Numbered from the stretch's first letter, positions 34,405-43,138 are shown. The stretch is DNA of 56,253 nucleotides from Bacillota bacterium (GCA_012735135.1 JAAYHY010000001.1:1-56253); one strand, 5' to 3'. Notes: generated by a model not told the origin, from the letters alone. Translations and numbers: made by a program.

Positions 34405-34914
34405 ATGGTGTTTTCCATGGCAGAGAAAATAAAATATCCGGTTACCCCGGGGATTCGCTTTTTACGCGCCACAAAGGTCAGTTTCACGGAACATTTGTAT
34501 AACTATGAGGAGAGGGGAGGGACGGAGGTCGCGGCGCGGGAATTAGGCCTCCCTGAACACGCGACTATCAAAACGTTGATTATGGAAGATGAAAATAAAA
34601 ATCCCCTCATCATGTTGATGCATGGGGATTTAGAGGTTTCCACCAAGGAACTGGCCCGGCTCATCGGCGTTAAGACCATCCAACCTTGTGCACCGGCAAC
34701 CGCCAATAAGCTCAGCGGGTATCTGGTCGGGGGAACGTCACCCTTTGGCACCCGGCGCCAGATGCCGGTGTATATGGAAGCGACCATTTTGGAGCTGCCG
34801 AAAGTCTACATCAATGGGGGTAAGCGCGGCTTCCTTGTGGGAATGGACCCGCAGGACCTGGTCAAACTGTTGGCTCCTAAACTGGTGAATGTCGGGATCC
34901 GGAAGCGGGGATAG
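34405..34914 (+). CDS. ybaK: YbaK/EbsC-family Cys-tRNA(Pro) deacylase
   Basis: A 169-residue single-domain protein of the YbaK group, which hydrolyses Cys mischarged on tRNA(Pro). Family features are KTLIMEDENK (catalytic Lys), LIGVKTIQPC, GGTSPFGTRRQMPVYMEATI and YINGGKRGFLVG. The start may be ATG 34405 or ATG 34417; neither has a strong ribosome binding site. Six bases separate its stop from the next gene, so the two are probably co-transcribed. Confidence 0.9.
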   Translation: MVFSMAEKIKYPVTPGIRFLRATKVSFTEHLYNYEERGGTEVAARELGLPEHATIKTLIMEDENKNPLIMLMHGDLEVSTKELARLIGVKTIQPCAPATANKLSGYLVGGTSPFGTRRQMPVYMEATILELPKVYINGGKRGFLVGMDPQDLVKLLAPKLVNVGIRKRG

Positions 34915-34920
34915 GGGATT

Positions 34921-35991
34921 ATGTCCTTTCAAGGATGGGACAGCGTTCAGGTGAAAACCAAAGACGGGTTAAAACCGGCCATCGCGCCGGTGATCATCTC
35001 GGCCAGCCGGGCTACGGATATCCCGGCCTTTTATAGCGATTGGTTGATGCGGAGGCTGGAGGCCGGTTATGTCAAATGGATTAACCCCTTCAACCGGCAG
35101 GCCCAATATGTATCCTTTGCGAAAACACGGGTTATAGTCTTTTGGACGAAAAACGCAAAGCCGCTGATCAAACACCTCCCCGTCCTTGACCGGATGGGAA
35201 TCAATTACTACTTTACCTTCACCGTTAACGACTACGAAGCGGAAGGGTTGGAACCGAACCTGCCCAAACTTTCCGCAAGGATTCAAACCTTTCAACAGTT
35301 GGCAAAAACCATCGGCAAAAAGAAAATAATCTGGCGGTTTGACCCTTTAATCCTGGGCAAGGATTTAACCGTCGAACGATTACTCCAAAAAGTACAGCGC
35401 GTCGGGGAAGCGCTTCATCCTTTTACCGAAAAACTGGTGATCAGTTTTGCGGACATCTCTATTTACAAACGGGTTCAGCGTAACCTGATCAATGGCGGTT
35501 TTGCCGACTACCTCGAATTTGACCAGCCTAAAATGGAAGCAATCGCCGCCGGTCTTGCGGAAATCAACCGGGAGTGGGGCCTCCAGATTGCGACCTGTGG
35601 CGAAGAAATTGATCTTGCGGCTTACGGGATCACACAGAATAAATGTATCGATGCGCAAGTAATGATCGAGCTCTTCCCCCATGACCAAGACTTGATGAAG
35701 TTCCTTGGGGAAGAGCCCCCGCAACCAAGCTTATTCCCAGGTATAACAGAGAGCGGCCGGCGGTCAATCAACCTGAAAGACAGAGGTCAGCGCAGATCCT
35801 GCGGTTGTATTGCCAGTAAAGATATCGGACAGTACAACACCTGTATGCATCTTTGTAAATACTGCTACGCCAATTACTCGGAGGAGTTGGTGCGCAAAAA
35901 CTATCGACAGAAAAGGGACATCAACGCGGAGGGCATTTTGCGGGACTTTAAAAATGATACCGCAGCCCCACCGTCGTGGCAAAGCCGTTGA
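34921..35991 (+). CDS. DUF1848 family protein
   Basis: A 356-residue protein with the DUF1848 N-terminal hallmark VIISASRATDIPAFYSDW, then INPFNRQ, VIVFWTKNAKPL, FTFTVNDYE and a C-terminal cysteine cluster (SCGCIAS, NTCMHLCKYCYANY) that could hold an iron-sulfur cluster as in radical-SAM-related proteins. Biochemical function of the family is not established to my knowledge. Its 3' end overlaps the convergent gene at 35948 by 44 bases, and the last residues may have been altered by that junction. Confidence 0.88.
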   Translation: MSFQGWDSVQVKTKDGLKPAIAPVIISASRATDIPAFYSDWLMRRLEAGYVKWINPFNRQAQYVSFAKTRVIVFWTKNAKPLIKHLPVLDRMGINYYFTFTVNDYEAEGLEPNLPKLSARIQTFQQLAKTIGKKKIIWRFDPLILGKDLTVERLLQKVQRVGEALHPFTEKLVISFADISIYKRVQRNLINGGFADYLEFDQPKMEAIAAGLAEINREWGLQIATCGEEIDLAAYGITQNKCIDAQVMIELFPHDQDLMKFLGEEPPQPSLFPGITESGRRSINLKDRGQRRSCGCIASKDIGQYNTCMHLCKYCYANYSEELVRKNYRQKRDINAEGILRDFKNDTAAPPSWQSR

Positions 35992-36505
35992 GATAGAAGG
36001 GTTTGCCTTCGATCTTTTCCGCCCTGGTTCCGCCGCCCACACTTCCTAACTGGATAAAGTAGCTCAGGGGATGATTCTCATCCATAAAGAATTCAAAGCC
36101 GAAATGCCCGTAACCGCCGAATTTATTTTTCTCCGAAAACCGGTGATTGGGCACAATACACATGACTCCCCCCTCACCATACAAACGGACCAGGTCATTA
36201 ACGACTGCGGCTACGCCAACCAGCCCCAGTTTATATATGGAATAAGGCATCCATTCATACTCGGTTTGGCCGGCGGGAATTCCGTCAAAATATGAGGTGT
36301 TCACCGAGAACCGCACCGCCACCCGGTCGTGTAAAAAGTAAGGACTGGTCATGCTCAGGCCAAAGCCAAAGTCACGGTGGAAATTATTCAAATTATAACC
36401 GAGGGCGAAATGGGTCTTACGCGACGCAGCGCCTTCCCCCGCCAAGACAACCGATGGCGCGGTAAAAATTAACAAGAGAGCCAAACCCATAGCCAACCTT
36501 TTCAT
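35948..36505 (-). CDS. small secreted protein, predicted outer-membrane beta-barrel-like
   Basis: A 185-residue protein with a Sec signal peptide (KRLAMGLALLLIFTAPSVVLAGE, cleavage after VLA) and a mature part of alternating residues rich in Gly, Tyr and Phe (FGFGLSMTSPYF, VAVRFSVNTSYF, YGHFGFEFF). It ends TVGLRYHF, a perfect beta-signal. A degraded copy lies at 13185-13420. AAGGGAGG precedes the ATG. It resembles small outer-membrane beta-barrels such as those of the OmpW/OprF size class, but no named family is certain. Confidence 0.78.
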   Translation of the reverse strand: MKRLAMGLALLLIFTAPSVVLAGEGAASRKTHFALGYNLNNFHRDFGFGLSMTSPYFLHDRVAVRFSVNTSYFDGIPAGQTEYEWMPYSIYKLGLVGVAAVVNDLVRLYGEGGVMCIVPNHRFSEKNKFGGYGHFGFEFFMDENHPLSYFIQLGSVGGGTRAEKIEGKPFYLNGFATTVGLRYHF

Positions 36506-36594
36506 TAAAAAACCTCCCTTTTTATCCCTTTATTTTTCCTTTTTCCGGGCTACTTCAAATTGCCTTCGAAACTTGTCGACTCACCCGGCTTTGA

Positions 36595-36933
36595 TTATTT
36601 TTCGCCCGGTTCCAGCTGCCGGGAGCCGGCGTCAGCGACCACCTGAATGATCTGCTCCAATTGCTTCAGGTATTGCAGAAAGGCTTCCCGTCCTGATGGG
36701 GTCAGACGACAGATGGTTTTTGGTTTCCGCTTAACAAACCTCTTTTCCACTTGGATATAGCCGGCTTCTTCCAGGACCCGGAGATGGGCGCTGAGGTTAC
36801 CGTCGGTTAAACTCAGATGTTTTTTGAGGGTTAAAAAATCACTATCCCCGATCGAAGTAAGGACGGTCATGATCCCTAGACGCGCTTTTGCCTGGAAGAG
36901 GTCATTGAGATTTTGGATCAGGCCGTCATGCAT
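36595..36933 (-). CDS. winged-helix transcriptional regulator (HTH_34/ArsR-like)
   Basis: A 112-residue DNA-binding protein: ARLGIMTVLTSIGDSDFLTLKKHLSLTDGNLSAHLRVLEEAGYI with a basic wing VEKRFVKRKPKTICRLTPSG, then a short dimerisation helix. Its ATG overlaps the stop of the membrane-protein gene by eight bases, so both are translated from one message. The perfect palindrome in the shared promoter (37513-37526) is a likely autoregulatory site. Small regulators of this type commonly control adjacent membrane proteins. Confidence 0.9.
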   Translation of the reverse strand: MHDGLIQNLNDLFQAKARLGIMTVLTSIGDSDFLTLKKHLSLTDGNLSAHLRVLEEAGYIQVEKRFVKRKPKTICRLTPSGREAFLQYLKQLEQIIQVVADAGSRQLEPGEK

Positions 36934-37477
36934 TTTTAATCACTTGTTTCCGCATTATGATGCCGGTGAGAATTAACCCTCCACCGCCGCCAACTGCCAG
37001 CCAGATTTCTTGGAAAGGAGAAGGGATCCACAGCCCTGTTCCCGCCGCCAGAATCAGCCAGCCACCAATCAGAATCAACGAACGTCCGGCAAAGATTCCC
37101 GCTAATATGTAGAGTAAACCAATGTGAAAAGGCCAGAAGACATTGATGACTTGGATATTATCGGTGATCCTCAATAATTGATTGAACAAAAGCGCAATAT
37201 AGACAAATAAAATTAGCATTAACCAGCCGATTTTTTTGAGAAGCGGAGGCACGGGATCTTTCCTTATCCTGAAACCGATTACGGCGGAAAGAAGGGCGCC
37301 GACCGGAAAAATTGCCACCCATACCCCATAGTGCCACCAGAGGGACCCCACATAACCTGCGATCCAGAGAAGACCCCAGAGGAGAAAAAAAAGATAGCCA
37401 TCGGCCGCCCGGAGCCGGGTCTGGACGATTAACTTCTGCAAATAGGCAATCTGGTCCAACGCTTCCTCCGTCTTCAC
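36926..37477 (-). CDS. four-helix membrane protein co-encoded with the HTH regulator
   Basis: A 183-residue protein starting at GTG 37477 (AAGGGAGG eight bases upstream). This start is fixed by the promoter at 37508-37536, which lies inside any longer frame. After a soluble N-terminal stretch (KTEEALDQIAYLQKLIVQTRL) there are about five to six hydrophobic segments (YLFFLLWGLLWIAGYVG; VWVAIFPVGALLSAVIG; WLMLILFVYIALLF; PFHIGLLYILAGIFAG; SLILIGGWLILAAG; LAVGGGGGLILTGIIM). No family name is recognised. Role unknown, perhaps envelope or stress related, controlled by its partner regulator. Confidence 0.82.
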   Translation of the reverse strand: MKTEEALDQIAYLQKLIVQTRLRAADGYLFFLLWGLLWIAGYVGSLWWHYGVWVAIFPVGALLSAVIGFRIRKDPVPPLLKKIGWLMLILFVYIALLFNQLLRITDNIQVINVFWPFHIGLLYILAGIFAGRSLILIGGWLILAAGTGLWIPSPFQEIWLAVGGGGGLILTGIIMRKQVIKNA

Positions 37478-37507
37478 TAGCCACACCTCCCTTATTAATT
37501 TAACTTT

Positions 37508-37536
37508 ATGATACAAAGTACTTTGTGATTTGTCAA
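37508..37536 (-). promoter_or_regulatory. promoter with an embedded 14-bp perfect palindromic operator
   Basis: Minus strand TTGACA (37536-37531), 17 bases, TATCAT (37513-37508). The spacer contains ACAAAGTACTTTGT (37513-37526), a perfect palindrome, positioned so that a bound dimer would block RNA polymerase. The HTH_34 regulator encoded in the same transcript is the obvious candidate ligand. Confidence 0.8.
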
Positions 37537-37552
37537 GGACTAATTTTACTGG

Positions 37553-37602
37553 ATAGACCCGGGCTTTACCGGCCTGCTCCCTACGGGGACGTACATACAG
37601 TT
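37553..37602 (-). repeat. about 50-bp fragment resembling the dihydroorotase gene
   Basis: About 42 of 50 bases match pyrC at 52331-52380 in the same orientation, including TAGACCCGGGCTTTACC. The minus-strand frame reads YVRPRREQAGKARVYPV against YVRLQGERAGKARVYPV in dihydroorotase. It lies upstream of the palindromic promoter and has no gene of its own. Confidence 0.6.
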
Positions 37603-37650
37603 CTTTTGGCATCTTTCCCTTCACAAAACCCTTTATTTTAGGCATAAATA

Positions 37651-37675
37651 ACCCTCTCTGCGAAACAGAGAGGGT
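37651..37675 (-). terminator. intrinsic terminator after the two-ATPase ABC operon
   Basis: ACCCTCTCTG (37651-37660), loop CGAAA, CAGAGAGGGT (37666-37675), 16 bases after the ATPase stop; T-rich on the minus side (TTATTTAT). Confidence 0.75.
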
Positions 37676-37691
37676 GGTGCTGCAGTGCTAG

Positions 37692-38750
37692 TTATGCTTC
37701 ATACCAATGCAGGCGGTTAAACCGGAGATAACAGGTCTCTCCTTCCCGGAGGAGGCCTTGGCGGTACAGTTTTTGGACACGGATTTCCGTAGCGCCGATC
37801 ATGACCCGGTAATCAATGACCTCCCCCAAAAAGGCCCGGCGTTTCACTACGCCTTTGACGCCGCCTTCGCCTTCACTGACAAAGGCGATCTCCGACGGGC
37901 GGCAGGCCAGCGTGGCTGAGGGCGCCTTAAAGCCGGCGGGAATTTCCCTGGTCAACACCCCCGCTTCCGGCGCGGATTCCACCACCGCGCCGCCCTCTTG
38001 CACCCGGACCGGAATAAAGTTGGAAAGGCCGACGAAGCCGAAGACGAACTTATTGGCCGGATGGTTATAAATCTTCATTGGGGCATCAACCTGCTGGACG
38101 ACGCCATGGTCCATAATCATCATCCGGTCGGAGATGGCCATCGCCTCCGCCTGGTCGTGGGTGACAAAGACCACGGTGTAGTTGAATTTCCTTTGCAATT
38201 CTTTGATCTCGAAACGCATTTCTTCCCGTAACTTCGGATCCAGGTTGGACAAGGGCTCATCCAAAAGCATGACGGTGGGATTCAAGGCAATGGCCCGGGC
38301 GAGGGCAATCCGTTGCTGTTGCCCGCCGGACAACTCGTTGGGATAACTCTCCTTCACCTTGGTTAAGCCGGTATGCTGGAGGGCCTTATCCACCCGTTCC
38401 TTGATCTCCGCCTTGGGCAAACGCCGGTCCTTCAAGGGGAAGGCCACATTTTCATAGACGTTCAAATGGGGCCAGACCGCAAAGGCTTGGAAGACCATGG
38501 CAAAGTTCCGCTTGTTGGGGGGGATATAAATCTTCTTGACGCTGGAGGAGTAGATCTCCCCCCCAACGATCACTTCGCCTTCGTCCAGATCCTCAAAACC
38601 GGCCAGCATCCGTAGGGTGGTCGTCTTGCCGCAACCGGACGGTCCCAGCATGGAGAAGCATTCTCCCTGCTCGATCTTTAAGTTGAGATCATTAACCGCC
38701 GTGACTTTGCCAAATCTCTTGGTGACGTGCACGAGCTCAACCTGGGCCAT
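37692..38750 (-). CDS. ABC transporter ATP-binding protein 2 (Fe3+/polyamine type, FbpC-like)
   Basis: A 352-residue ATPase: Walker A GPSGCGKTTTLR, Q-loop VFQAFAVWPH, signature LSGGQQQR, Walker B VMLLDEPLSNLD, switch VTHDQAEAMA, then a TOBE-type C-terminal domain from about residue 240. ATG start overlaps the permease stop by one base. It is last in the order binding protein, ATPase 1, permease, ATPase 2. The partner ATPase (40462-41559) is clearly related but distinct, so the importer may use a heterodimer or alternative ATPases. Confidence 0.92.
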   Translation of the reverse strand: MAQVELVHVTKRFGKVTAVNDLNLKIEQGECFSMLGPSGCGKTTTLRMLAGFEDLDEGEVIVGGEIYSSSVKKIYIPPNKRNFAMVFQAFAVWPHLNVYENVAFPLKDRRLPKAEIKERVDKALQHTGLTKVKESYPNELSGGQQQRIALARAIALNPTVMLLDEPLSNLDPKLREEMRFEIKELQRKFNYTVVFVTHDQAEAMAISDRMMIMDHGVVQQVDAPMKIYNHPANKFVFGFVGLSNFIPVRVQEGGAVVESAPEAGVLTREIPAGFKAPSATLACRPSEIAFVSEGEGGVKGVVKRRAFLGEVIDYRVMIGATEIRVQKLYRQGLLREGETCYLRFNRLHWYEA

Positions 38751-40465
38751 CAGGCATTCCTCCTCTCCGCTTTACTGAGTCTCCGGATGATAATCTCACC
38801 GATGACGATAATGACCAGGGCAATCGAGGCCAACGCGGTAGCGTAGACCGTCTCGCCGTCTTCATGCAGGGCATAGATGGCCACCCCGATCGTCCGGGTC
38901 GTCGGCCCGTACAACAACACCGAAGTGGTGAGTTCCCGAAGGGCCGGGAAGAAGATCATGAAAAAGGCCGAAATCATTCCCGGTTTAATCAACGGCAAGA
39001 CAATGTCTTTTAAGGCTTGCCAATGGCTGGCCCCGCACGCGCGGGAGGCTTCTTCCAAGGAGTCATGGACCTGCTCCAGCGAAGCGGAGGTCGACTTCAG
39101 GGCAAAGGCCATATAGCGGGCGATATAAGCCACAAAGATAATCCCCGCCGTATTGTACAGGTTGATGCCGAATTTCCCGCTCCAGGCCAGGATCACACCC
39201 AAGGCGATGACCGTCCCGGGCACCGAATAGGGCAGCATACCGAGGAACTCCAGGATAAATTTACCTTTCACCTTGGCTTTGACAATCACATAGGAGATCA
39301 TGGTCCCGACCAGCATGGTCACCACGGCCGCGCCGACGGAAAGAATCACACTGTTCTTAATCGAATCCCTGGTCATCTTCCAGGTAAAGATGTATTTCAA
39401 GTTATCCAGGGTCATGTTGGTAAATTTCAGCGGCAGACCGTAGGTCTTCAACGCTCCGACCAGGAAGATGATGACCGTCGGCAGGAGAACCGTCACGGCA
39501 ATATAGAGAATGCTCAGGACCAGCATGGGCACCCGCAAGCCCCGGAGTTTCAAGAGCATCGGGCGCATGCTCTTCCCGGCGATAATCTGGTAACGGCCCT
39601 TCTTTAAAACCAGGTTCTGCAGGTAGAGAATAAGGGCCGCCGCCAGAACCAGGAGCGAGGCCAGGACCGTCCCGGTCCGGATGGCGTTGAAGCTCCCACC
39701 GCTGGCATGGATCGCCTGGTAAATGAGGGTCGGAATATTATAGATCCCGGCATTCTGCCCCAAAACCGACGGCACCCCGAAGTGGGAAAGGGAGTACATC
39801 GCCACCAACAGCGCCCCGGCGACAAAACTCGGCGTAATCAGCGGGAACGTGATCTTCCGGGTAATGGTGAAAAGGTCAATCCCGGAAATGAGGGCGGACT
39901 CCTCCAGGGTCGGGTCCATCCGCTCCAGCGCCCCGCTGACCTGAATAAAGACAAAGGGGAAGAGATACATGGTCTCGACAATGATGATCCCGGTCATCGT
40001 ATAGACATTAAAGGGGGCCTTCTCCAACCCCAAAAGATTCACCAGAAAGACGTTTAAATAACCGCCCCGTGGGGAACAGAGGATCTTCCAGGCAATCGCC
40101 CCGATAAAAGAGGGCAGCATGAACGGGACCACAAAGAGGAGTTTCATCAGATTTTTAAAGGGCAAATCGGTCCGGGTCACCAACCAGGCAAAAAAGACGC
40201 CCAAGACCGTGCTCAGGGCCGTCACCCCGGCCGCGATCACCACCGAATTCCAAAGGGCTTCGTAAGTTTGGGGTTGACTCAGGATCGTCACCACATCTTT
40301 TAAGTTAAACTTGCCTTCGGGGGTGGTAAACGCATTCCAGAAAATTAAGAGAATCGGAAAGGCCACGACCACCACGAGAATGGCGATGGAGACCAAAAGC
40401 ACCAACTCGGCCACGCCAAACTTCTTTAAGCCGGACAAACCTTTTGCCAGCCGTGGAAACTTCAC
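38750..40465 (-). CDS. fused ABC transporter permease (FbpB-like, two BPD_transp_1 domains)
   Basis: A 571-residue membrane protein with about twelve hydrophobic segments in two homologous halves, each carrying an EAA-type coupling loop: LEESALISGIDLFTITRKITFPLI in the first half and LEEASRACGASHWQALKDIVLPLI in the second. Two coupling loops explain how two different ATPases could each dock on one half. It overlaps both neighbours by one to four bases, so the operon is tightly coupled. Family substrates include ferric iron, thiamine, polyamines and phosphonates. Confidence 0.92.
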   Translation of the reverse strand: MKFPRLAKGLSGLKKFGVAELVLLVSIAILVVVVAFPILLIFWNAFTTPEGKFNLKDVVTILSQPQTYEALWNSVVIAAGVTALSTVLGVFFAWLVTRTDLPFKNLMKLLFVVPFMLPSFIGAIAWKILCSPRGGYLNVFLVNLLGLEKAPFNVYTMTGIIIVETMYLFPFVFIQVSGALERMDPTLEESALISGIDLFTITRKITFPLITPSFVAGALLVAMYSLSHFGVPSVLGQNAGIYNIPTLIYQAIHASGGSFNAIRTGTVLASLLVLAAALILYLQNLVLKKGRYQIIAGKSMRPMLLKLRGLRVPMLVLSILYIAVTVLLPTVIIFLVGALKTYGLPLKFTNMTLDNLKYIFTWKMTRDSIKNSVILSVGAAVVTMLVGTMISYVIVKAKVKGKFILEFLGMLPYSVPGTVIALGVILAWSGKFGINLYNTAGIIFVAYIARYMAFALKSTSASLEQVHDSLEEASRACGASHWQALKDIVLPLIKPGMISAFFMIFFPALRELTTSVLLYGPTTRTIGVAIYALHEDGETVYATALASIALVIIVIGEIIIRRLSKAERRNA

Positions 40466-41559
40466 ATTAATCCCTCCACTTCCGCCTCATGGGCAAAGGA
40501 CTTCACGTGATGAAACTTGAGGAAGCAAGTTTCCCCCTCTTTAAACAGCAAATTGTTGCTAATCGCCTCGTGGGTATCTTGTTGCACCCGCAGATTCATC
40601 CCGCCCAAGTTTACACTGTAGTCAATGGTGGGCCCCAGGAAGGTTGCCCTTTGCACCCGGGCCCTTGTCCCCGTATCCTCCCGGGTCAACTCAATATCGG
40701 AAGGACGGCACGCGGCCAGGATTTTCCCGTCTTGGCCGGTCTGGGCCAGGAACTGCAAAGCCTTAACCTCCTCCTCCGTGCTTTCCAGCCAAACGCGGCC
40801 GTCCTGCTTGGCCAGGGGAATAAAGTTGGAAACCCCCATGAATTTGAAGACAAAGCTATCCGCCGGCTGCTCATAAATCTCTTCGGGGGTCCCCACCTGC
40901 CGGATCCGGCCGGCCGCATCCATAATGGCAATCCGGTCGGAGAGGGCCAGGGCCACTTCCTGGTCGTGGGTGACATAAAGGATGGTCACTCCGGTCTCCT
41001 TCTGCAACTCTTTAATCTCAAACCGCATCTCCTCCCGGAGTTTGGCGTCCAGGTTGTTCAAGGGCTCATCCAGCAGCAAAATCTGGGGTTTGGAGACCAA
41101 CGCCCGGGCCAGGGCAATCCGTTGCTGCTGACCGCCGGAGAGTTGATAGGGAAGGCGTTCCTCCAGACCGGCCAATCCCACCTGGGCGATGGCTTTCCTC
41201 GTCCGCTCCCGGGCTTCTTCTTTCTCGACCTTCTGGATCTTCAGGGGATAGATCACATTTTCAAAAACGGTCATGTGGGGCCAGACCGCATAGTCCTGAA
41301 AGACCACCCCGATCTTCCGCTGCTCGGGAGGGAGGAAGACATTCTTCTCGGCACTGCTGACCAGGGTGGAGCCGATAAAAATCTCGCCCGCGTTGGGGCG
41401 CTCAAAACCGGCGATTAACCGGAGAACCACCGTCTTCCCGCAGCCGGACGGCCCCAAAAAGGTCAGACACTCCCCATCTTTGATGGTGATATTAAAGTTT
41501 TCGATTACTTTATGGCTGCCATAATGTTTACTGACGTCCACCAGCCTAACTTCAGCCAT
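40462..41559 (-). CDS. ABC transporter ATP-binding protein 1 (Fe3+/polyamine type, FbpC-like)
   Basis: A 365-residue ATPase: GPSGCGKTVVLR, VFQDYAVWPH, LSGGQQQRIALARALV, ILLLDEPLNNLD, VTHDQEVALALSD and a C-terminal TOBE-like domain. The start is ATG 41559 (or ATG 41562), behind GGGGA. It is separated from the binding-protein gene by an intrinsic terminator at 41604-41647, so membrane components are probably made at lower level than the binding protein. Confidence 0.92.
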   Translation of the reverse strand: MAEVRLVDVSKHYGSHKVIENFNITIKDGECLTFLGPSGCGKTVVLRLIAGFERPNAGEIFIGSTLVSSAEKNVFLPPEQRKIGVVFQDYAVWPHMTVFENVIYPLKIQKVEKEEARERTRKAIAQVGLAGLEERLPYQLSGGQQQRIALARALVSKPQILLLDEPLNNLDAKLREEMRFEIKELQKETGVTILYVTHDQEVALALSDRIAIMDAAGRIRQVGTPEEIYEQPADSFVFKFMGVSNFIPLAKQDGRVWLESTEEEVKALQFLAQTGQDGKILAACRPSDIELTREDTGTRARVQRATFLGPTIDYSVNLGGMNLRVQQDTHEAISNNLLFKEGETCFLKFHHVKSFAHEAEVEGLM

Positions 41560-41603
41560 CATTAATCCCCGCCTTTGACATAGATTTCCTCCGTTATAAA
41601 AAA

Positions 41604-41647
41604 GTTGCACGTCCCTTTCCGCCGGTTGCACCAAAGGAACGTGCAAC
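41604..41647 (-). terminator. long intrinsic terminator between binding-protein and ATPase genes
   Basis: GTTGCACGTCCCTTT (41604-41618) pairs with AAAGGAACGTGCAAC (41633-41647) with one mismatch; minus strand T run of seven follows. Likely sets binding-protein excess by partial termination. Confidence 0.88.
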
Positions 41648-41673
41648 GACACCAGCCTTAACCCGACAGGCTA

Positions 41674-42678
41674 TTATTTCGTCATGATCTTCGTAAACTG
41701 GTCGATGATGTTGGTCTTCTCGGCCATGACCCAATCGTAGTCAATGGGCATTGCCCGCCGGACCGCTTCCTCCGGTGCGACCAGGCCGACATTCTTCACG
41801 ATCGGCACGTCCTCACGGATCGGGAGGGTTAGACTGTTGGCAATAATGGCTTGTCCTTCCGCGGAGAGCATGAAATCGATGAACTTCTTGGCCGCCTCTA
41901 TGTTTTTCGAACCTTTCACAATCGCCGCCGGGCTGGGGATCACCAGGATTTTATCCAGGTAAGCAAAGCCTAAAGTGGCGCCCTTCTGGATCTTCCCGAT
42001 GGTGATATAGTCCACCGCCAGGCAGGCTTTGAGGTCACCAAGCGCCGTATCGTCGACCACTTCCCCCGAGCCTTTCCCGATCTTGGCCCCGTTGGCCCGG
42101 AGTTTTTCAAAGTACTCCCAGCCAAGGTTTTGCACCATCGCGGCCACACTGACCATTGAGGTGCCGGAGAGGGCCGGGTTGGCGATGCCGAAACCATCGG
42201 CATAATCTTTGCCCAAAAGGTCATCCCAGGTTTTGGGCGGCGTTTTGATATAATTGGTATTATAGGCGATCCCCAGCGTTCCCAAGCGGATGGGGGTGAA
42301 ATAGCCATCCGGGTCTTTCACCGGGCTCACAACTTTGGCGGCTTCCGGTGAGATGTATTTTTCCAGCATCCCCTCGCGCTTCAGTTGATAAAAATCGGGA
42401 ATTTCACTGGTCCAGATCACGTCCACCATAATATTGCCCGCCTGGCGCTCGGTGGCAAGTTTCGCCATCAATTTGCCGGCGCCGGCCGAATAATAGTCAA
42501 ATTGAATATTGGGGTATTTTTTCACAAAGGCATCGCGGATCTGCCCAATCAGCTGTTCCTTCATGGAAGTATAGACCATCAGTTTTTCCTTCTTGGCTTT
42601 CGGCGCGGCAAAGGTCAAAGGAACGCTGCTCACGATGATGAGCAAAACCAGGAAAAACATTAAAAGTCTTTTTTTCAT
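41674..42678 (-). CDS. ABC transporter extracellular solute-binding protein (AfuA/FbpA-like)
   Basis: A 334-residue binding protein. ATG 42678 has AGGAGG upstream. A Sec signal (KKRLLMFFLVLLIIVSSVPLTFA, cleavage near FAA) has no lipobox cysteine. The mature protein starts KLMVYTSMKEQLIGQIRDAF and shows SAGAGKLMAKLATERQAGNIMVDVIWTS in family position, GIAYNTNYIKTPPKTWDDLL and GSKNIEAAKKFIDFMLSAEGQ. This is the type II fold of SBP_bac_6/8 proteins binding ferric ions, phosphonates or sugar phosphates. The ligand is not decidable here. Confidence 0.9.
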   Translation of the reverse strand: MKKRLLMFFLVLLIIVSSVPLTFAAPKAKKEKLMVYTSMKEQLIGQIRDAFVKKYPNIQFDYYSAGAGKLMAKLATERQAGNIMVDVIWTSEIPDFYQLKREGMLEKYISPEAAKVVSPVKDPDGYFTPIRLGTLGIAYNTNYIKTPPKTWDDLLGKDYADGFGIANPALSGTSMVSVAAMVQNLGWEYFEKLRANGAKIGKGSGEVVDDTALGDLKACLAVDYITIGKIQKGATLGFAYLDKILVIPSPAAIVKGSKNIEAAKKFIDFMLSAEGQAIIANSLTLPIREDVPIVKNVGLVAPEEAVRRAMPIDYDWVMAEKTNIIDQFTKIMTK

Positions 42679-42857
42679 TACCCGTTTCCTCCTATTTTTG
42701 GTAATCGTCATCATTTGGTCCAGTAGTCCGGGACATTCCCTTTTCCGGCATTCTCTTCTCCGTCATGCGGGTCGTCCTCGCCGGACGAGGTTTTACCAAT
42801 TGATAAATCTCCCTCCTGTAAATCTCCCTCCTTCCTTACCGACCCCTCCGTACAGAT

Positions 42858-42896
42858 TGTTGACTTGCTGTTGACTTGCTGTTGATTGTTGACTTG
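42858..42896. repeat. short tandem repeats TGTTGACTTG
   Basis: Three perfect copies and one degenerate copy with 11- to 18-base periodicity, about 180 bases upstream of the binding-protein start. Helical-phase spacing makes it a candidate binding site for the membrane LuxR-type regulator. Confidence 0.7.
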
Positions 42897-43104
42897 AGGG
42901 TCAAGCTCTTCTTCTGACCACCACGCGATTGGTCTTTCGGTTTTCTCTTCGCTTTGGATTATAGGCGATTTCTGACGGTACCGGCGTACTTTTTTACCTG
43001 TTTGCAACAAATCAGTACCTTAGTACTTACTGTTTTTTAACCCCGCGCAGAAATAACTTGCCATTATTTGTAATTACATGCACTTATTGCCATTATAAGG
43101 AAAA

Positions 43105-43138
43105 TTAAAAGTGCCAGTGGCAACCGCACTGACACTTT
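43105..43138 (-). terminator. intrinsic terminator of the LuxR-type regulator gene
   Basis: AAAGTG-C-CAGTG (43108-43119) pairs with CACTG-A-CACTTT (43127-43138), one mismatch, followed on the minus strand by TTTTAATTTT. Confidence 0.75.

Noticed and set aside
37478-37645. N-terminal extension of the membrane protein to 239 residues
   Set aside because: The strong promoter and operator lie inside the extension and a good ribosome binding site marks GTG 37477.
40489-41418. 309-residue plus-strand frame opposite the ABC ATPase gene
   Set aside because: Antisense shadow of a clear ATPase; Gly/Pro/His-rich composition and no ribosome binding site.
42711-43010. 99-residue minus-strand frame upstream of the binding-protein gene
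   Set aside because: Composition driven by TGTTGACTTG and CTCCCTCC repeats; no start signal.
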